Shown: positions 8,069 to 15,787 of the stretch, one piece after another
Layout of the letters: every line of letters starts with the position of its first letter
Position numbering within the stretch: position 1 is the first letter of the stretch
DNA from: Kitasatospora phosalacinea
GTDB lineage: Bacteria > Actinomycetota > Actinomycetes > Streptomycetales > Streptomycetaceae
Direction of reading: 5' to 3'
Assembly: GCF_030268885.1 (NCBI RefSeq)
Contig: NZ_BSSA01000003.1
Location: 310,001-374,000, forward strand
Length of the DNA: 64,000 nucleotides
Notes under the pieces: model-generated
What the model was told of the DNA's origin: nothing
Databases searched by the model: none
What the model saw: only the letters and a program-made list of their open reading frames with translations
Program-made: the position numbers and the translations under genes

Positions 8069-8608
8069 GTGCCCAAGCCCCTCGCCCTCGACTTCGACCC
8101 GATCGCCCGCGCCGACGAGCACTGGACCCAGCGCTGGGGCAAGGTGCCGTCGATGGCGGCGATCACCTCGGTGATGCGCGCCCACCAGATCCTGCTGGCC
8201 CGGGTCGACGCGGTGGTCAAGCCCTACGGCCTCACCTTCGCCCGCTACGAGGCCCTGGTGCTGCTCACCTTCAGCCGCTCCGGCGAGCTCCCGCTCTCCA
8301 AGATCGGCGAGCGCCTGATGGTCCACCCCACCAGCGTCACCAACACCGTCGACCGCCTGGAGCGCGCCGGCCTGGTCACCCGCCGCCCCAACCCGCTCGA
8401 CGGCCGCGGCGTCCTCGCCGCCATCACCGGCCGCGGCCGCGAGGTCGTCGAGCAGGCCACCCGCGCCCTGGTCGCGATCGAGTTCGGCCTGGACGGCTAC
8501 GACGCCGACGCCTGCGCCGAGGTGTTCGAACTGCTCCGCCCGCTGCGGATCGCCGCCGGGGACTTCACGGTGCCCGCCGAGGAGGGCCCCGACCGGGACG
8601 ACGCGTAG
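8069..8608 (+). CDS. MarR family transcriptional regulator
   Basis: A 179-residue winged-helix regulator. The recognition part is LPLSKIGERLMVHPTSVTNTVDRLERAGLV (about residues 80-110), followed by the beta-wing with the MarR-type basic DGRGVLAAIT. GTG at 8069 gives a normal family length; an upstream frame extension would run through the operator and promoter. A small DUF3817 gene starts 20 bp downstream and icmA follows, an order I recognise from Streptomyces (the SCO5413-5415 neighbourhood). The palindrome at 8011-8028 may be its own operator. The ligand is unknown; proximity to icmA hints at an acyl or carboxylic compound, but that is inference. Confidence 0.92.
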   Translation: MPKPLALDFDPIARADEHWTQRWGKVPSMAAITSVMRAHQILLARVDAVVKPYGLTFARYEALVLLTFSRSGELPLSKIGERLMVHPTSVTNTVDRLERAGLVTRRPNPLDGRGVLAAITGRGREVVEQATRALVAIEFGLDGYDADACAEVFELLRPLRIAAGDFTVPAEEGPDRDDA

Positions 8609-8615
8609 GGGCGGT

Positions 8616-8621
8616 TACCCT
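8616..8621 (+). promoter_or_regulatory. -10 box, leaderless DUF3817 (copy 2)
   Basis: TACCCT, 7 nt (CGACGGT) before the ATG at 8629 and immediately after the marR stop. No Shine-Dalgarno is present. Confidence 0.45.
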
Positions 8622-8628
8622 CGACGGT

Positions 8629-8961
8629 ATGAAGCAGAGTGTGCTGACCCGCTACCGCGCCATGGCCTACGTCACCGGCGTGCTCCTGATCCTGCTGACC
8701 CTCGGAGTGGTCGCCAAGTACGTCCTGGACGTCTCGGGCGCGGCGGGCTTCACCACCGCGGTCGGCATCGCGCACGGCTGGCTGTACGTGGTCTACCTGG
8801 TGTTCGCCTTCGACCTCGGGACGAAGGCCAAGTGGCCGATGGGCAAGCTCGCCTGGACGCTGCTGGCCGGCACCGTCCCCACCGCCGTCTTCTTCGTCGA
8901 GCGCCGGGTGGTCCGCGAGGTCACCCCGCTGATCGCCGCGCCGGAACCCGTCGCCGCCTGA
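8629..8961 (+). CDS. DUF3817 family membrane protein (copy 2)
   Basis: A 110-residue protein with three hydrophobic segments (VTGVLLILLTLGVVAKYVL, GIAHGWLYVVYLVFAFDL, LAWTLLAGTVPTAVFFVE). The PTAVFFVERRV ending is the DUF3817 signature, as in the copy at 5568 (PTGGFFAER). It lies 20 bp after marR and is followed by a strong hairpin, so it is a short bicistron or a leaderless single gene. The function is unknown. Confidence 0.88.
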   Translation: MKQSVLTRYRAMAYVTGVLLILLTLGVVAKYVLDVSGAAGFTTAVGIAHGWLYVVYLVFAFDLGTKAKWPMGKLAWTLLAGTVPTAVFFVERRVVREVTPLIAAPEPVAA

Positions 8962-8986
8962 CCGCACCCGCACCAGCCGCTCTGCC

Positions 8987-9017
8987 GGGGCGCCCCTCCT
9001 GTCGGGAGGGGCGCCCC
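8987..9017 (+). terminator. Hairpin terminator after marR-DUF3817
   Basis: GGGGCGCCCCTCC pairs perfectly with GGAGGGGCGCCCC over 13 bp with a 5-nt loop, 26 bp past the DUF3817 stop. Confidence 0.88.
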
Positions 9018-9038
9018 TCGCGCGTCCGGGGGTCGCCG

Positions 9039-9085
9039 TCGACAGGTAGTAGGACGTCCGAGTAAATTGCTAGGACATCCAAGTA
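9039..9085 (+). promoter_or_regulatory. icmA promoter with two 15-bp direct repeats
   Basis: TCGACA (9039-9044) and TAAATT (9063-9068) with 18-bp spacing form a good housekeeping-type promoter, about 70 bp before the icmA ATG. Two direct repeats, TAGGACGTCCGAGTA (9050-9064) and TAGGACATCCAAGTA (9071-9085), differ at two positions, are spaced 21 bp apart and sit in the spacer and over the expected start point. They look like a regulator site. Confidence 0.6.
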
Positions 9086-9135
9086 GTTCTGCCGCCCCCA
9101 CGAGGAGCGGCCGCACGGAGCGGGAGTCGGAGCCG

Positions 9136-10836
9136 ATGGACGCCGAGCAGATCGAGGCCGGGCGGCAGCGCTGGCAGCAGCGGTACGACGGGGCGCGCAA
9201 GCGCGACGCGGACTTCACCACCCTCAGCGGCGAGACCGTCGAACCCGTCTACGGGCCGCCGCCCGGCCAGGACGTCGAGGGGTTCGAGCGGATCGGCTGG
9301 CCCGGCGAGTACCCCTACACCCGCGGCCTGCACCCCACCGGCTACCGCGGCCGGGCCTGGACCATCCGCCAGTTCGCCGGCTTCGGCAACGCCGAGCAGA
9401 CCAACGAGCGCTACCGGATGATCCTGGAGGCGGGCGGCGGCGGCCTCTCGGTCGCCTTCGACATGCCGACCCTGATGGGCTACGACTCCGACGACGCCCG
9501 CTCGCTCGGCGAGGTCGGCCACTGCGGCGTCGCCATCGACTCGGCCGCCGACATGGAGGTGCTCTTCCGCGGCATCCCGCTCGGCGAGGTCACCACCTCG
9601 ATGACGATCAGCGGCCCGGCCGTCCCGGTCTTCTGCATGTACCTGGTGGCCGCCGAGCGGCAGGGCGTCGACCCGGCCGTCCTCAACGGCACCCTGCAGA
9701 CCGACATCTTCAAGGAGTACATCGCGCAGAAGGAGTGGCTCTTCGCCCCCGAGCCGCACCTGCGCCTGATCGGCGACCTGATGGAGCACTGCGCCGCGGG
9801 CATCCCCGCCTACAAGCCGCTCTCGGTCTCCGGCTACCACATCCGCGAGGCCGGGGCCACGGCCGCCCAGGAGCTCGCCTACACCCTCGCCGACGGCCTC
9901 GCCTACGTCGAGCTCGGCCTCTCCCGCGGCCTGGACGTCGACGTGTTCGCCCCCGGCCTGTCCTTCTTCTTCGACGCCCACCTCGACTTCTTCGAGGAGA
10001 TCGCCAAGTTCCGCGCCGCCCGCCGGATCTGGGCCCGCTGGATGCGCGACCACTTCGGCGCCAGGACCGAGAAGGCGCAGTGGCTGCGCTTCCACACCCA
10101 GACCGCGGGCGTCTCGCTGACCGCCCAGCAGCCGTACAACAACGTGGTCCGCACCGCGGTGGAGGCGCTCTCCGCCGTCCTCGGCGGCACCAACTCGCTG
10201 CACACCAACGCCCTCGACGAGACCCTCGCCCTCCCCAGCGAGCAGGCCGCCGAGATCGCCCTGCGCACCCAGCAGGTGATCATGGAGGAGACCGGCGTCA
10301 CCAACGTCGCCGACCCGCTCGGCGGCTCCTGGTACGTGGAGGCGCTCACCGACCGGATCGAGGCCCAGGTCGAGGAGATCTTCCAGCAGATCTTGAACAA
10401 AAGCAGCCTGGACAAGGGCAGCGCCGAGCACCCGATCGGCCCGATGACCTCCGGCATCCTGCGCGGCATCGAGGAGGGCTGGTTCACCGGCGAGATCGCC
10501 GAGGCCGCCTTCCGCTACCAGCAGGGCGTCGAGAAGGGCGACAAGCGGGTGGTCGGCGTCAACTGCCACCCCCGCAGCGTCACCCCCGAACTGGAGATCC
10601 TCCGGGTCAGCCACGAGGTCGAACGCGAGCAGGTCCGCGTCCTGGCCGAGCGCAAGGCGCGGCGGGACGAGGCCGCCGTCCGGGCCGGCCTGGACGAGAT
10701 GCTCGCGGCGGCCCGCTCCGGCGCCAACATGATCGAGCCGATGCTCCGCGCCGTCCGCGCCGAGGCCACCCTCGGCGAGATCTGCCACGCCCTGCGCGAC
10801 GAGTGGGGCACCTACCGGGAGAACGCCAGCTTCTAG
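9136..10836 (+). CDS. icmA: Isobutyryl-CoA mutase large subunit
   Basis: A 566-residue coenzyme-B12-dependent acyl-CoA mutase large subunit, the length of IcmA from Streptomyces cinnamonensis. It interconverts isobutyryl-CoA and n-butyryl-CoA, linking valine breakdown with the C4 acyl pool. Two residues identify the substrate class: Phe80 (in TIRQFAGF) and Gln198 (in KEYIAQKEW) replace the Tyr and Arg that methylmalonyl-CoA mutase uses for the carboxylate. The B12-binding domain is absent, as in IcmA, so it needs a separate small subunit IcmB, which is not in this window. ATG at 9136 follows GGAGTCGGAG; the promoter with direct repeats lies upstream. It is monocistronic. Confidence 0.96.
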   Translation: MDAEQIEAGRQRWQQRYDGARKRDADFTTLSGETVEPVYGPPPGQDVEGFERIGWPGEYPYTRGLHPTGYRGRAWTIRQFAGFGNAEQTNERYRMILEAGGGGLSVAFDMPTLMGYDSDDARSLGEVGHCGVAIDSAADMEVLFRGIPLGEVTTSMTISGPAVPVFCMYLVAAERQGVDPAVLNGTLQTDIFKEYIAQKEWLFAPEPHLRLIGDLMEHCAAGIPAYKPLSVSGYHIREAGATAAQELAYTLADGLAYVELGLSRGLDVDVFAPGLSFFFDAHLDFFEEIAKFRAARRIWARWMRDHFGARTEKAQWLRFHTQTAGVSLTAQQPYNNVVRTAVEALSAVLGGTNSLHTNALDETLALPSEQAAEIALRTQQVIMEETGVTNVADPLGGSWYVEALTDRIEAQVEEIFQQILNKSSLDKGSAEHPIGPMTSGILRGIEEGWFTGEIAEAAFRYQQGVEKGDKRVVGVNCHPRSVTPELEILRVSHEVEREQVRVLAERKARRDEAAVRAGLDEMLAAARSGANMIEPMLRAVRAEATLGEICHALRDEWGTYRENASF

Positions 10837-10848
10837 CGGGCCCCTCGC

Positions 10849-10880
10849 GCGCCCGGGCGCCGCACACCGCGCCCGGGCGC
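10849..10880 (+). terminator. Duplicate palindrome terminator after icmA
   Basis: GCGCCCGGGCGC occurs twice (10849-10860 and 10869-10880). Because the unit is self-complementary the two copies pair into a 12-bp stem with an 8-nt loop. Confidence 0.75.
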
Positions 10881-10973
10881 TGCGCCGCGTCCGCCCCGGT
10901 GGCCGGAACCGCCGTCCGGCCTGCCAGAGTTGGTGCCTGCGGTGTCGACCCGACGGGGAAGGGGACGTGACGG

Positions 10974-11846
10974 ATGGGCGGGGGAAGCCTTCTCGCGGAG
11001 CGCTTCGAGGAGCACCGGCCGCGGCTGCGGGCGGTGGCGTACCGGATGCTGGGTTCGCTGAGCGAGGCCGAGGACGTGGTGCAGGAGACCTGGCTGCGGC
11101 TGGACCGGCACGCCGAGGAGGTGGACAACCTCGGCGGCTGGCTGACCACGGTCGCCTCCCGGGTGTGCCTGAACGAGCTGCGCAGCCGTCAGCGGCGGCG
11201 CGAGGAGGAGCTGGACACCCGGGTGCCGGACCCGGTGCTGGCGGCGCCGGAGGGGGACGACCCGGAGGCGGTGGCGCTGCTGGGCGACCGGGTGGGCCTG
11301 GCGCTGCAGGTGGTGCTGGGCACGCTGGGCCCGGCGGAGCGGCTGGCCTTCGTGCTGCACGACCTGTTCGCCGTCCCGTTCGAGGACATCGCCCCGCTGC
11401 TGGAGAGGACCCCGGCGGCGGTGCGGCAGACGGTGAGCCGGGCGCGCAGGCGGGTGAAGGAGCGGGCCCCCGAGCCGGACCGGGACCGGGCGGCGCAGCG
11501 GGCCGTGGTGGACGCCTTCCTGGCGGCGTCCCGGGAGGGCGACTTCGAGGGCCTGGTCGCGGTGCTGGCCCCGGACGCGGTGCTGCGGGCGGACGGCGGG
11601 GCGGCGATGGCGCAGCTCAGCAAGGTGATCCGCGGCGCCACGGTGATCGCGTCCTCGGCGCAGGGCTTCCGGCACCTGGCGCCGTTCGCCCGCCCGGTGC
11701 TGGTGAACGGCACCTGGGGCACGCTCACGGTGGTGGACGGCAAGCCGGTCTCGGTGATGTCGTTCACCGTGGTGGACGGCCGGGTGGCGCAGATCGACGT
11801 GCTCGGCGACCCGGACCGGCTGGCGGCGCTGGCGCTGCCCGCCTGA
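10974..11846 (+). CDS. ECF sigma factor with C-terminal SnoaL-like domain (SigJ type)
   Basis: A 290-residue sigma-70-family factor. Region 2 is RAVAYRMLGSLSEAEDVVQETWLR (about residues 16-40), and region 4 is RLAFVLHDLFAVPFEDIAPLLERTPAAVRQTVSRARRR (about 120-160). Roughly 110 further residues form an NTF2/SnoaL-like domain (VVDAFLAASREGDFEGLVAVLAP). Such tails replace a separate anti-sigma factor in SigJ/ECF41-like groups; the hallmark DGGGK motif is only partly kept (RADGGAAMA). ATG at 10974 follows a purine run GGGGAAGGGGAC. It converges with a tetR gene 7 bp away. Confidence 0.9.
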   Translation: MGGGSLLAERFEEHRPRLRAVAYRMLGSLSEAEDVVQETWLRLDRHAEEVDNLGGWLTTVASRVCLNELRSRQRRREEELDTRVPDPVLAAPEGDDPEAVALLGDRVGLALQVVLGTLGPAERLAFVLHDLFAVPFEDIAPLLERTPAAVRQTVSRARRRVKERAPEPDRDRAAQRAVVDAFLAASREGDFEGLVAVLAPDAVLRADGGAAMAQLSKVIRGATVIASSAQGFRHLAPFARPVLVNGTWGTLTVVDGKPVSVMSFTVVDGRVAQIDVLGDPDRLAALALPA

Positions 11847-11853
11847 GTGCGGC

Positions 11854-12549
11854 TCAGCGCAGCAGGCCGGGGAAGGGCCCCAGCAGCAGGGTGGTGAAGC
11901 GGCGGATCCAGTCCGCGGTGACGGGTTCGCCGCTCACCAGCAGCCGGTGCTCGACGGTGCCCGCGATGGTGTCGAAGATGATGCCGACCTCCTCGGCGGC
12001 GACGGCCGGGTCGCGGTCCGGGTCCATCTCGCCGCGGGCCTGGGCGTTGGCCCGGCCGAGCTCGACCAGCACCTTCTGCGGCTGGACGATCCGCTCGCGG
12101 ATGCGGCGGCGCAGCTGCGGGTCGCGGGAGCCCTCGGCGAACAGGGCGAGCAGCGCGGCCTGGGTCTCCGGCAGGGTGAGCAGTTCGGCGAAGCGGGCGA
12201 CCACGGCCTCGATGTCGGCCTGCAGGCTGCCGCGGTCGGTGCACTCCAGCTGGTCGAAGAGGCTGGCGATGGCGTCGACGACGAGTTCGCTCTTGGAGGG
12301 CCAGCGCCGGTAGAGGGTGGTCTTGGCGACCCCGGCCCGCTGGGCGACGTCGCCCATGGTGAGCCCGCCCCAGCCGAGTTCGGCCAGCGCCTCGCGGGTG
12401 GCGTCCAGGATGGCCTGGTCGGCGGCGGCGCTGCGGGGCCGGCCCTTGCCGCGGACGGCCACGGCCCCGTCGGCCACGGCCCCGTCGGGCGGGGTCCGGT
12501 CGTCCGGCGGGTGCGGCTGTTCGGCGGGCTGCCGGGTGGTGGGGGCCAC
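11854..12549 (-). CDS. TetR family regulator
   Basis: A 231-residue repressor. A Pro-rich, probably disordered stretch (about 35 residues) precedes the HTH (ALAELGWGGLTMGDVAQRAGVAKTTLYRRW), and the C-terminal ligand domain resembles TetR_C_11/16 types. GTG at 12549 is preceded by a clear GGAGG; earlier in-frame starts would cross the operator. A palindrome TTACT-N4-AGTAA sits 17 bp upstream, a likely self-operator. The target genes and inducer are unknown. It converges with the sigma factor gene; both stop codons lie in a CTGAG/CTCAG mini-hairpin. Confidence 0.9.
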   Translation of the reverse strand: MAPTTRQPAEQPHPPDDRTPPDGAVADGAVAVRGKGRPRSAAADQAILDATREALAELGWGGLTMGDVAQRAGVAKTTLYRRWPSKSELVVDAIASLFDQLECTDRGSLQADIEAVVARFAELLTLPETQAALLALFAEGSRDPQLRRRIRERIVQPQKVLVELGRANAQARGEMDPDRDPAVAAEEVGIIFDTIAGTVEHRLLVSGEPVTADWIRRFTTLLLGPFPGLLR

Positions 12550-12886
12550 CGCGCCTCCAGATTGTTTACTCAGAAGTAACTTGGTGGTCCCACGGTAGCG
12601 ACCGACCGCCCGGACCGGCACCCGCCCGGTACCGGAAAGTGGGACAGCTCACGCCCCGGGAGGGGGCGGGGGGCTTGCGGGGGGAGCCCGGGAGGCAGAT
12701 ACGCTACGACCAGTAGCGAAAGAGCGACGACCGATCGCGCCCCGCTCTCTGGGATCGGGCGGGCGTGCGGCGCGGGTGGGGACCCGCGTCGAACGGTTCG
12801 GGCCCCGCCGGGGAGACGGAGGCCCGCTCCGGTGTTTTCCGGCCGGATGGCGCCCGGCACCGGCTCCGGCGGGGGAGGATAGAGCC
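12550..12886. other. 337-bp divergent intergenic region (tetR / thioredoxin-TPR)
   Basis: Contains the TetR operator candidate near 12570, a run of G/C-rich sequence, and an inverted repeat CGCTAC-N5-GTAGCG (12702-12718) that could be an operator or part of the rightward promoter. No gene is supported. Confidence 0.6.
12566..12579. promoter_or_regulatory. Candidate TetR operator
   Basis: TTACT-CAGA-AGTAA, perfect 5-bp arms, 17 bp upstream of the tetR GTG and inside an A/T-rich patch (ATTGTTTACT), the usual place for TetR autorepression. Confidence 0.55.
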
Positions 12887-13864
12887 ATGCAGTCACGGAA
12901 TTCGCGTCTCAACAGCTCCGCCCTGCGCGGTGCGGTGGACCTGGCCGCGGTCAAGGCGGCCGGCGAGGCCGCCCAGAAGGCCGAGCAGACCCGGGCCGAG
13001 CGGGCCCGGCAGGCGGCGGCGGGCGAGGGCCCGGCGCTCGCGGACTACCCCCTGGTGCTGGACGTCACCGAGGAGACCTTCGAGGTCGAGGTGGTCCAGC
13101 GCTCGGCCGAGGTCCCGGTGGTGGTGGACTTCTGGGCCGAGTGGTGCGGCCCGTGCAAGCAGCTCAGCCCGGTGCTGGAGCGGCTCGCCGAGGAGTACGC
13201 GGGCCGGATCGTGCTCGCCAAGATCGACGTGGACGCCAACCAGCTGATCGCCCAGCAGTTCGGCATCCAGGGCATCCCGGCCGTGATGGCGGTGGTGGCG
13301 GGCCAGTTGGTGCCGCTGTTCCAGGGCGCCGAGAACGAGGCCAACGTCCGCAAGATCCTGGACCAGCTGATCGCGGTGGCCGAGCAGCGCTTCGGCATCG
13401 TCGGCGGCGCGGCGGGCGGCGAGGGCGCGGCGGCCGAGTCGCACGTCCCGGCCGACCCGGCGCTGGAGGCGGCGCACGACGCGCTGGACCGGGGCGACCT
13501 GGCCGGTGCGGTGCGGGCCTACCAGAACGTGCTGAGCGACCGTCCGGGGCACGTCGAGGCCAAGCTCGGCCTGGCGCAGGCCCAGCTGCTGCAGCGGGTG
13601 GAGCAGCTCGACCCGCAGCAGGTGCGCACCGAGGCGGCGGCCGACCCGAAGGACGTGCAGGCCCAGCTGCGGGCGGCCGACCTGGACCTGGTCGGCGGGC
13701 ACGTCGAGGACGCCTTCGGACGCCTGGTCGACACCGTCGCGCGGACGTTCGGCGACGACCGGGACGCGGCGCGGCTGCGGCTGCTGGAGCTGTTCGAGGT
13801 GATCGGCCCGGAGGACCCGCGCACCGTGGCGGCCCGCCAGGCGCTGGCCCGGGTGCTGTTCTGA
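12887..13864 (+). CDS. Thioredoxin/TPR co-chaperone (YbbN/CnoX-like)
   Basis: A 325-residue protein. A charged N-terminal tail of about 50 residues is followed by a thioredoxin fold with WCGPC (about residues 87-91) and the cis-Pro loop GIQGIPAVM, then a helical TPR-like domain (ALEAAHDALDRGDLAGAVRAYQNVL onwards). The architecture matches the CnoX/YbbN family, which protects proteins against oxidation and delivers clients to DnaK/GroEL. Here the WCGPC Cys pair is retained, unlike the E. coli member. ATG at 12887 has GGGGGAGGA upstream. A very strong terminator follows. Confidence 0.93.
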   Translation: MQSRNSRLNSSALRGAVDLAAVKAAGEAAQKAEQTRAERARQAAAGEGPALADYPLVLDVTEETFEVEVVQRSAEVPVVVDFWAEWCGPCKQLSPVLERLAEEYAGRIVLAKIDVDANQLIAQQFGIQGIPAVMAVVAGQLVPLFQGAENEANVRKILDQLIAVAEQRFGIVGGAAGGEGAAAESHVPADPALEAAHDALDRGDLAGAVRAYQNVLSDRPGHVEAKLGLAQAQLLQRVEQLDPQQVRTEAAADPKDVQAQLRAADLDLVGGHVEDAFGRLVDTVARTFGDDRDAARLRLLELFEVIGPEDPRTVAARQALARVLF

Positions 13865-13977
13865 GGCCGGGCCCCGGCGGCACCCGATGACATCGGCGGC
13901 ACCTCGGGTGACCTGCGGTGTCGGCGACGATTTGACGACTTTCGGGTGCCTTCGGGGCGCGTTTACCAAATCTTGAT

Positions 13978-14020
13978 AACACCCCTCCGCGGTCACCGGA
14001 AGTGACGGCGGAGGGGTGTT
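13978..14020 (+). terminator. Strong hairpin terminator after thioredoxin-TPR gene
   Basis: AACACCCCTCCGC (13978-13990) pairs perfectly with GCGGAGGGGTGTT (14008-14020) and is followed by a T-rich stretch (TCGTCTCTGTTT). Confidence 0.92.
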
Positions 14021-14442
14021 TCGTCTCTGTTTCCCCGGGTTGGCACCGCCCGGGCATGTGGTTTCGGTCACCCTCCGTCGCCGCGCCTTCGATTCCATGA
14101 TCGCCCCTGTGTGCTGTTGGATTACCCGTCAGTAACGGACCCCTTGTGCTCGGCCCTGGATTGGACCACGATCGGCGACGCCCGGTCCCTCGGCGACGAG
14201 GGGTCCCCACCGGGTGAGGGCAGGGGGGTAACCGCAGATCCCACGCGGCGGTTCCTGGCCTCACGACGGTCGCGCAGCCCGCGCGGCCGCACGGTTGTCG
14301 CTCGGGGGTGATCGCCGCTGCCGTCCCCACGGCCGCAGGCGCTCTCCGCTACCGAGGACGTAGCTCTCTCCCATCCCGGGCCGGACCACGTGCGGGACGC
14401 ACCGGAAAGGCCGGAGATGTACGTCCTAGAAGGAGGACACGC
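14021..14442. other. 422-bp leader region of the DUF6230 operon
   Basis: No gene supported; the short open frames are chance. It must contain the operon promoter. TTACCCGTCAGTAA at 14122-14135 (TTAC-N6-GTAA) resembles the TetR operator at 12566 when read on the minus strand (TTACTGACGGGTAA). The remainder is G/C-rich without clear hairpins until the ribosome site AAGGAGG just before 14443. Confidence 0.5.
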
Positions 14443-15090
14443 ATGTCCCAGTCCTACGGCAAGACCCGCTGGAAGCGCTTCGCCCTGGTGATGGTGCCCA
14501 GCGTCGCGGCCACCGCCGCGATCGGCGTCTCGCTGGCCAACTCCGCGCTGGCGGCCTCGTTCTCGGTCTCCGGCCAGCAGTTCAAGGTCACCGTCGAAGA
14601 CCTGCAGGGCAACAACTTCTCGCAGTTCGGCGGCGTCGACGTCGAGGCGAACGGCAACCCGCACCCGGTGGCCATCTCCGCCTTCGACAGCGCCACGCTG
14701 AAGAACCTGTGCCAGTCGGTCGTCACCGACCTCGGCCCGCTCGGCAAGTGGACCCTGGTCCTCAAGGCCGGCAACAGCACGGACCCGAACAAGCAGGTCA
14801 AGGCCCAGCAGCTGCTGATCGACCTCAACCAGCTGAACGCGGACGCCGAGTTCAAGAACATCAACATCGGCCAGGACGCGGCCACCCTCAAGGGCAGCGC
14901 GATCGACAAGCTCAAGGCCGACGGCGGCAAGGTGCCGACCGGTGCGCAGGGCTTCGCGCAGTCCGCCGAGACCGCGCACCTGACCGGCGTCCAGCAGACC
15001 GCCTGGGCCACCTCGGCGGGCACCTTCACGCTCAACGGCCTGAAGCTGAACATCAACCAGGGCTCCGGCGCCGGCGTCGAGTGCTACTAG
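14443..15090 (+). CDS. DUF6230 family secreted protein
   Basis: A 215-residue exported protein. A Sec-type signal (KRFALVMVPSVAATAAIGVSLANSALA) ends near residue 38; the mature domain starts ASFSVSGQQFKVTVEDLQG. Only two Cys remain in the mature part (in NLCQSV and the penultimate residue), possibly a disulfide. Relatives are sometimes labelled cholesterol esterase, but no serine-hydrolase GxSxG or triad is visible, so I would not keep that name. ATG at 14443 has a perfect AAGGAGG. It is the first gene of a three-gene envelope cluster, with DUF6114 and another secreted protein downstream; the order is conserved beside pyk in Streptomyces. The function is unknown. Confidence 0.88.
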   Translation: MSQSYGKTRWKRFALVMVPSVAATAAIGVSLANSALAASFSVSGQQFKVTVEDLQGNNFSQFGGVDVEANGNPHPVAISAFDSATLKNLCQSVVTDLGPLGKWTLVLKAGNSTDPNKQVKAQQLLIDLNQLNADAEFKNINIGQDAATLKGSAIDKLKADGGKVPTGAQGFAQSAETAHLTGVQQTAWATSAGTFTLNGLKLNINQGSGAGVECY

Positions 15091-15137
15091 TCCGCACCCG
15101 AGGGCCCCGCTGAGGGCCCGACGGCAGGACAGCCGCG

Positions 15138-15170
15138 GGGCGGGGGACGGTCGCGCGCCGTCCCCCGCCC
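15138..15170 (+). terminator. Intercistronic hairpin (attenuator) DUF6230/DUF6114
   Basis: A 13-bp perfect stem GGGCGGGGGACGG / CCGTCCCCCGCCC with a 7-nt loop, followed by a second 8-bp stem at 15177-15194. It probably reduces read-through, so the secreted DUF6230 protein would be made in excess over the membrane protein. Confidence 0.6.
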
Positions 15171-15238
15171 ACCGCACCCCGGGCACGCCCGGGGCCGTCC
15201 GCATTCCCCCCTCGGACCCACCATCGAGGAGTCGCACC

Positions 15239-15787
15239 ATGTCCAGCGCAACCGTCGAGGCCTGGCCCGAGGGCCCGGCCGGTCTGGTCGGCCGCACCCG
15301 GCGCGGCTTCCGCACGTGGCGGCGTACCCGGCCGTTCTGGGGCGGGCTGCTCGCGATGCTCGCGGGCGTGCCGATCCTGTACTTCCCGTACGCCCACCTG
15401 AGCCTGGGCGGGCTCACGGTGGCGATGTCCACCACCGCCGGGGCCGGTTCGCTGATCATCGGGGTGATGCTGATCGTGCTGGGCCTGACCGCCTGGTTCC
15501 AGCCCGCGGTGCGGATCTTCTGCGGCGTGGCGACCACCATCCTGGCCCTGATCTCCATCCCGGTCTCCAACCTCGGCGGCTTCGGCATGGGCCTGCTCCC
15601 GGGCCTGGTCGCCGGCGGCCTGCTGGTGTCCTGGGCACCCCTGCAGCCGCTGCCCGAGGCGGCCGAGCGGGCCGCGGCGGCGCCGGACGAGGCGCCCACC
15701 GCCCAGCTGCCCGCGCAGGCCGCCGCCGAGCAGCCGCTGGAGTACGGCGCCGCCCCGCGGCCCGCGGCCGAGGAGGAGCAGCAGTGA
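15239..15787 (+). CDS. DUF6114 family membrane protein
   Basis: A 182-residue integral membrane protein with four hydrophobic helices between residues 35 and 135 (LLAMLAGVPILYFPYAHL, SLIIGVMLIVLGLTAWF, IFCGVATTILALISIPV, MGLLPGLVAGGLLVSW), a short Arg-rich N-terminus and an acidic, Ala/Glu/Gln-rich C-terminal tail that is probably cytosolic. It is the partner of DUF6230 genes across Streptomyces. The stop overlaps the start of the next gene (GTGA), indicating coupling. The role is unknown; anchoring or exporting the neighbouring secreted proteins is a guess from context. Confidence 0.88.
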   Translation: MSSATVEAWPEGPAGLVGRTRRGFRTWRRTRPFWGGLLAMLAGVPILYFPYAHLSLGGLTVAMSTTAGAGSLIIGVMLIVLGLTAWFQPAVRIFCGVATTILALISIPVSNLGGFGMGLLPGLVAGGLLVSWAPLQPLPEAAERAAAAPDEAPTAQLPAQAAAEQPLEYGAAPRPAAEEEQQ

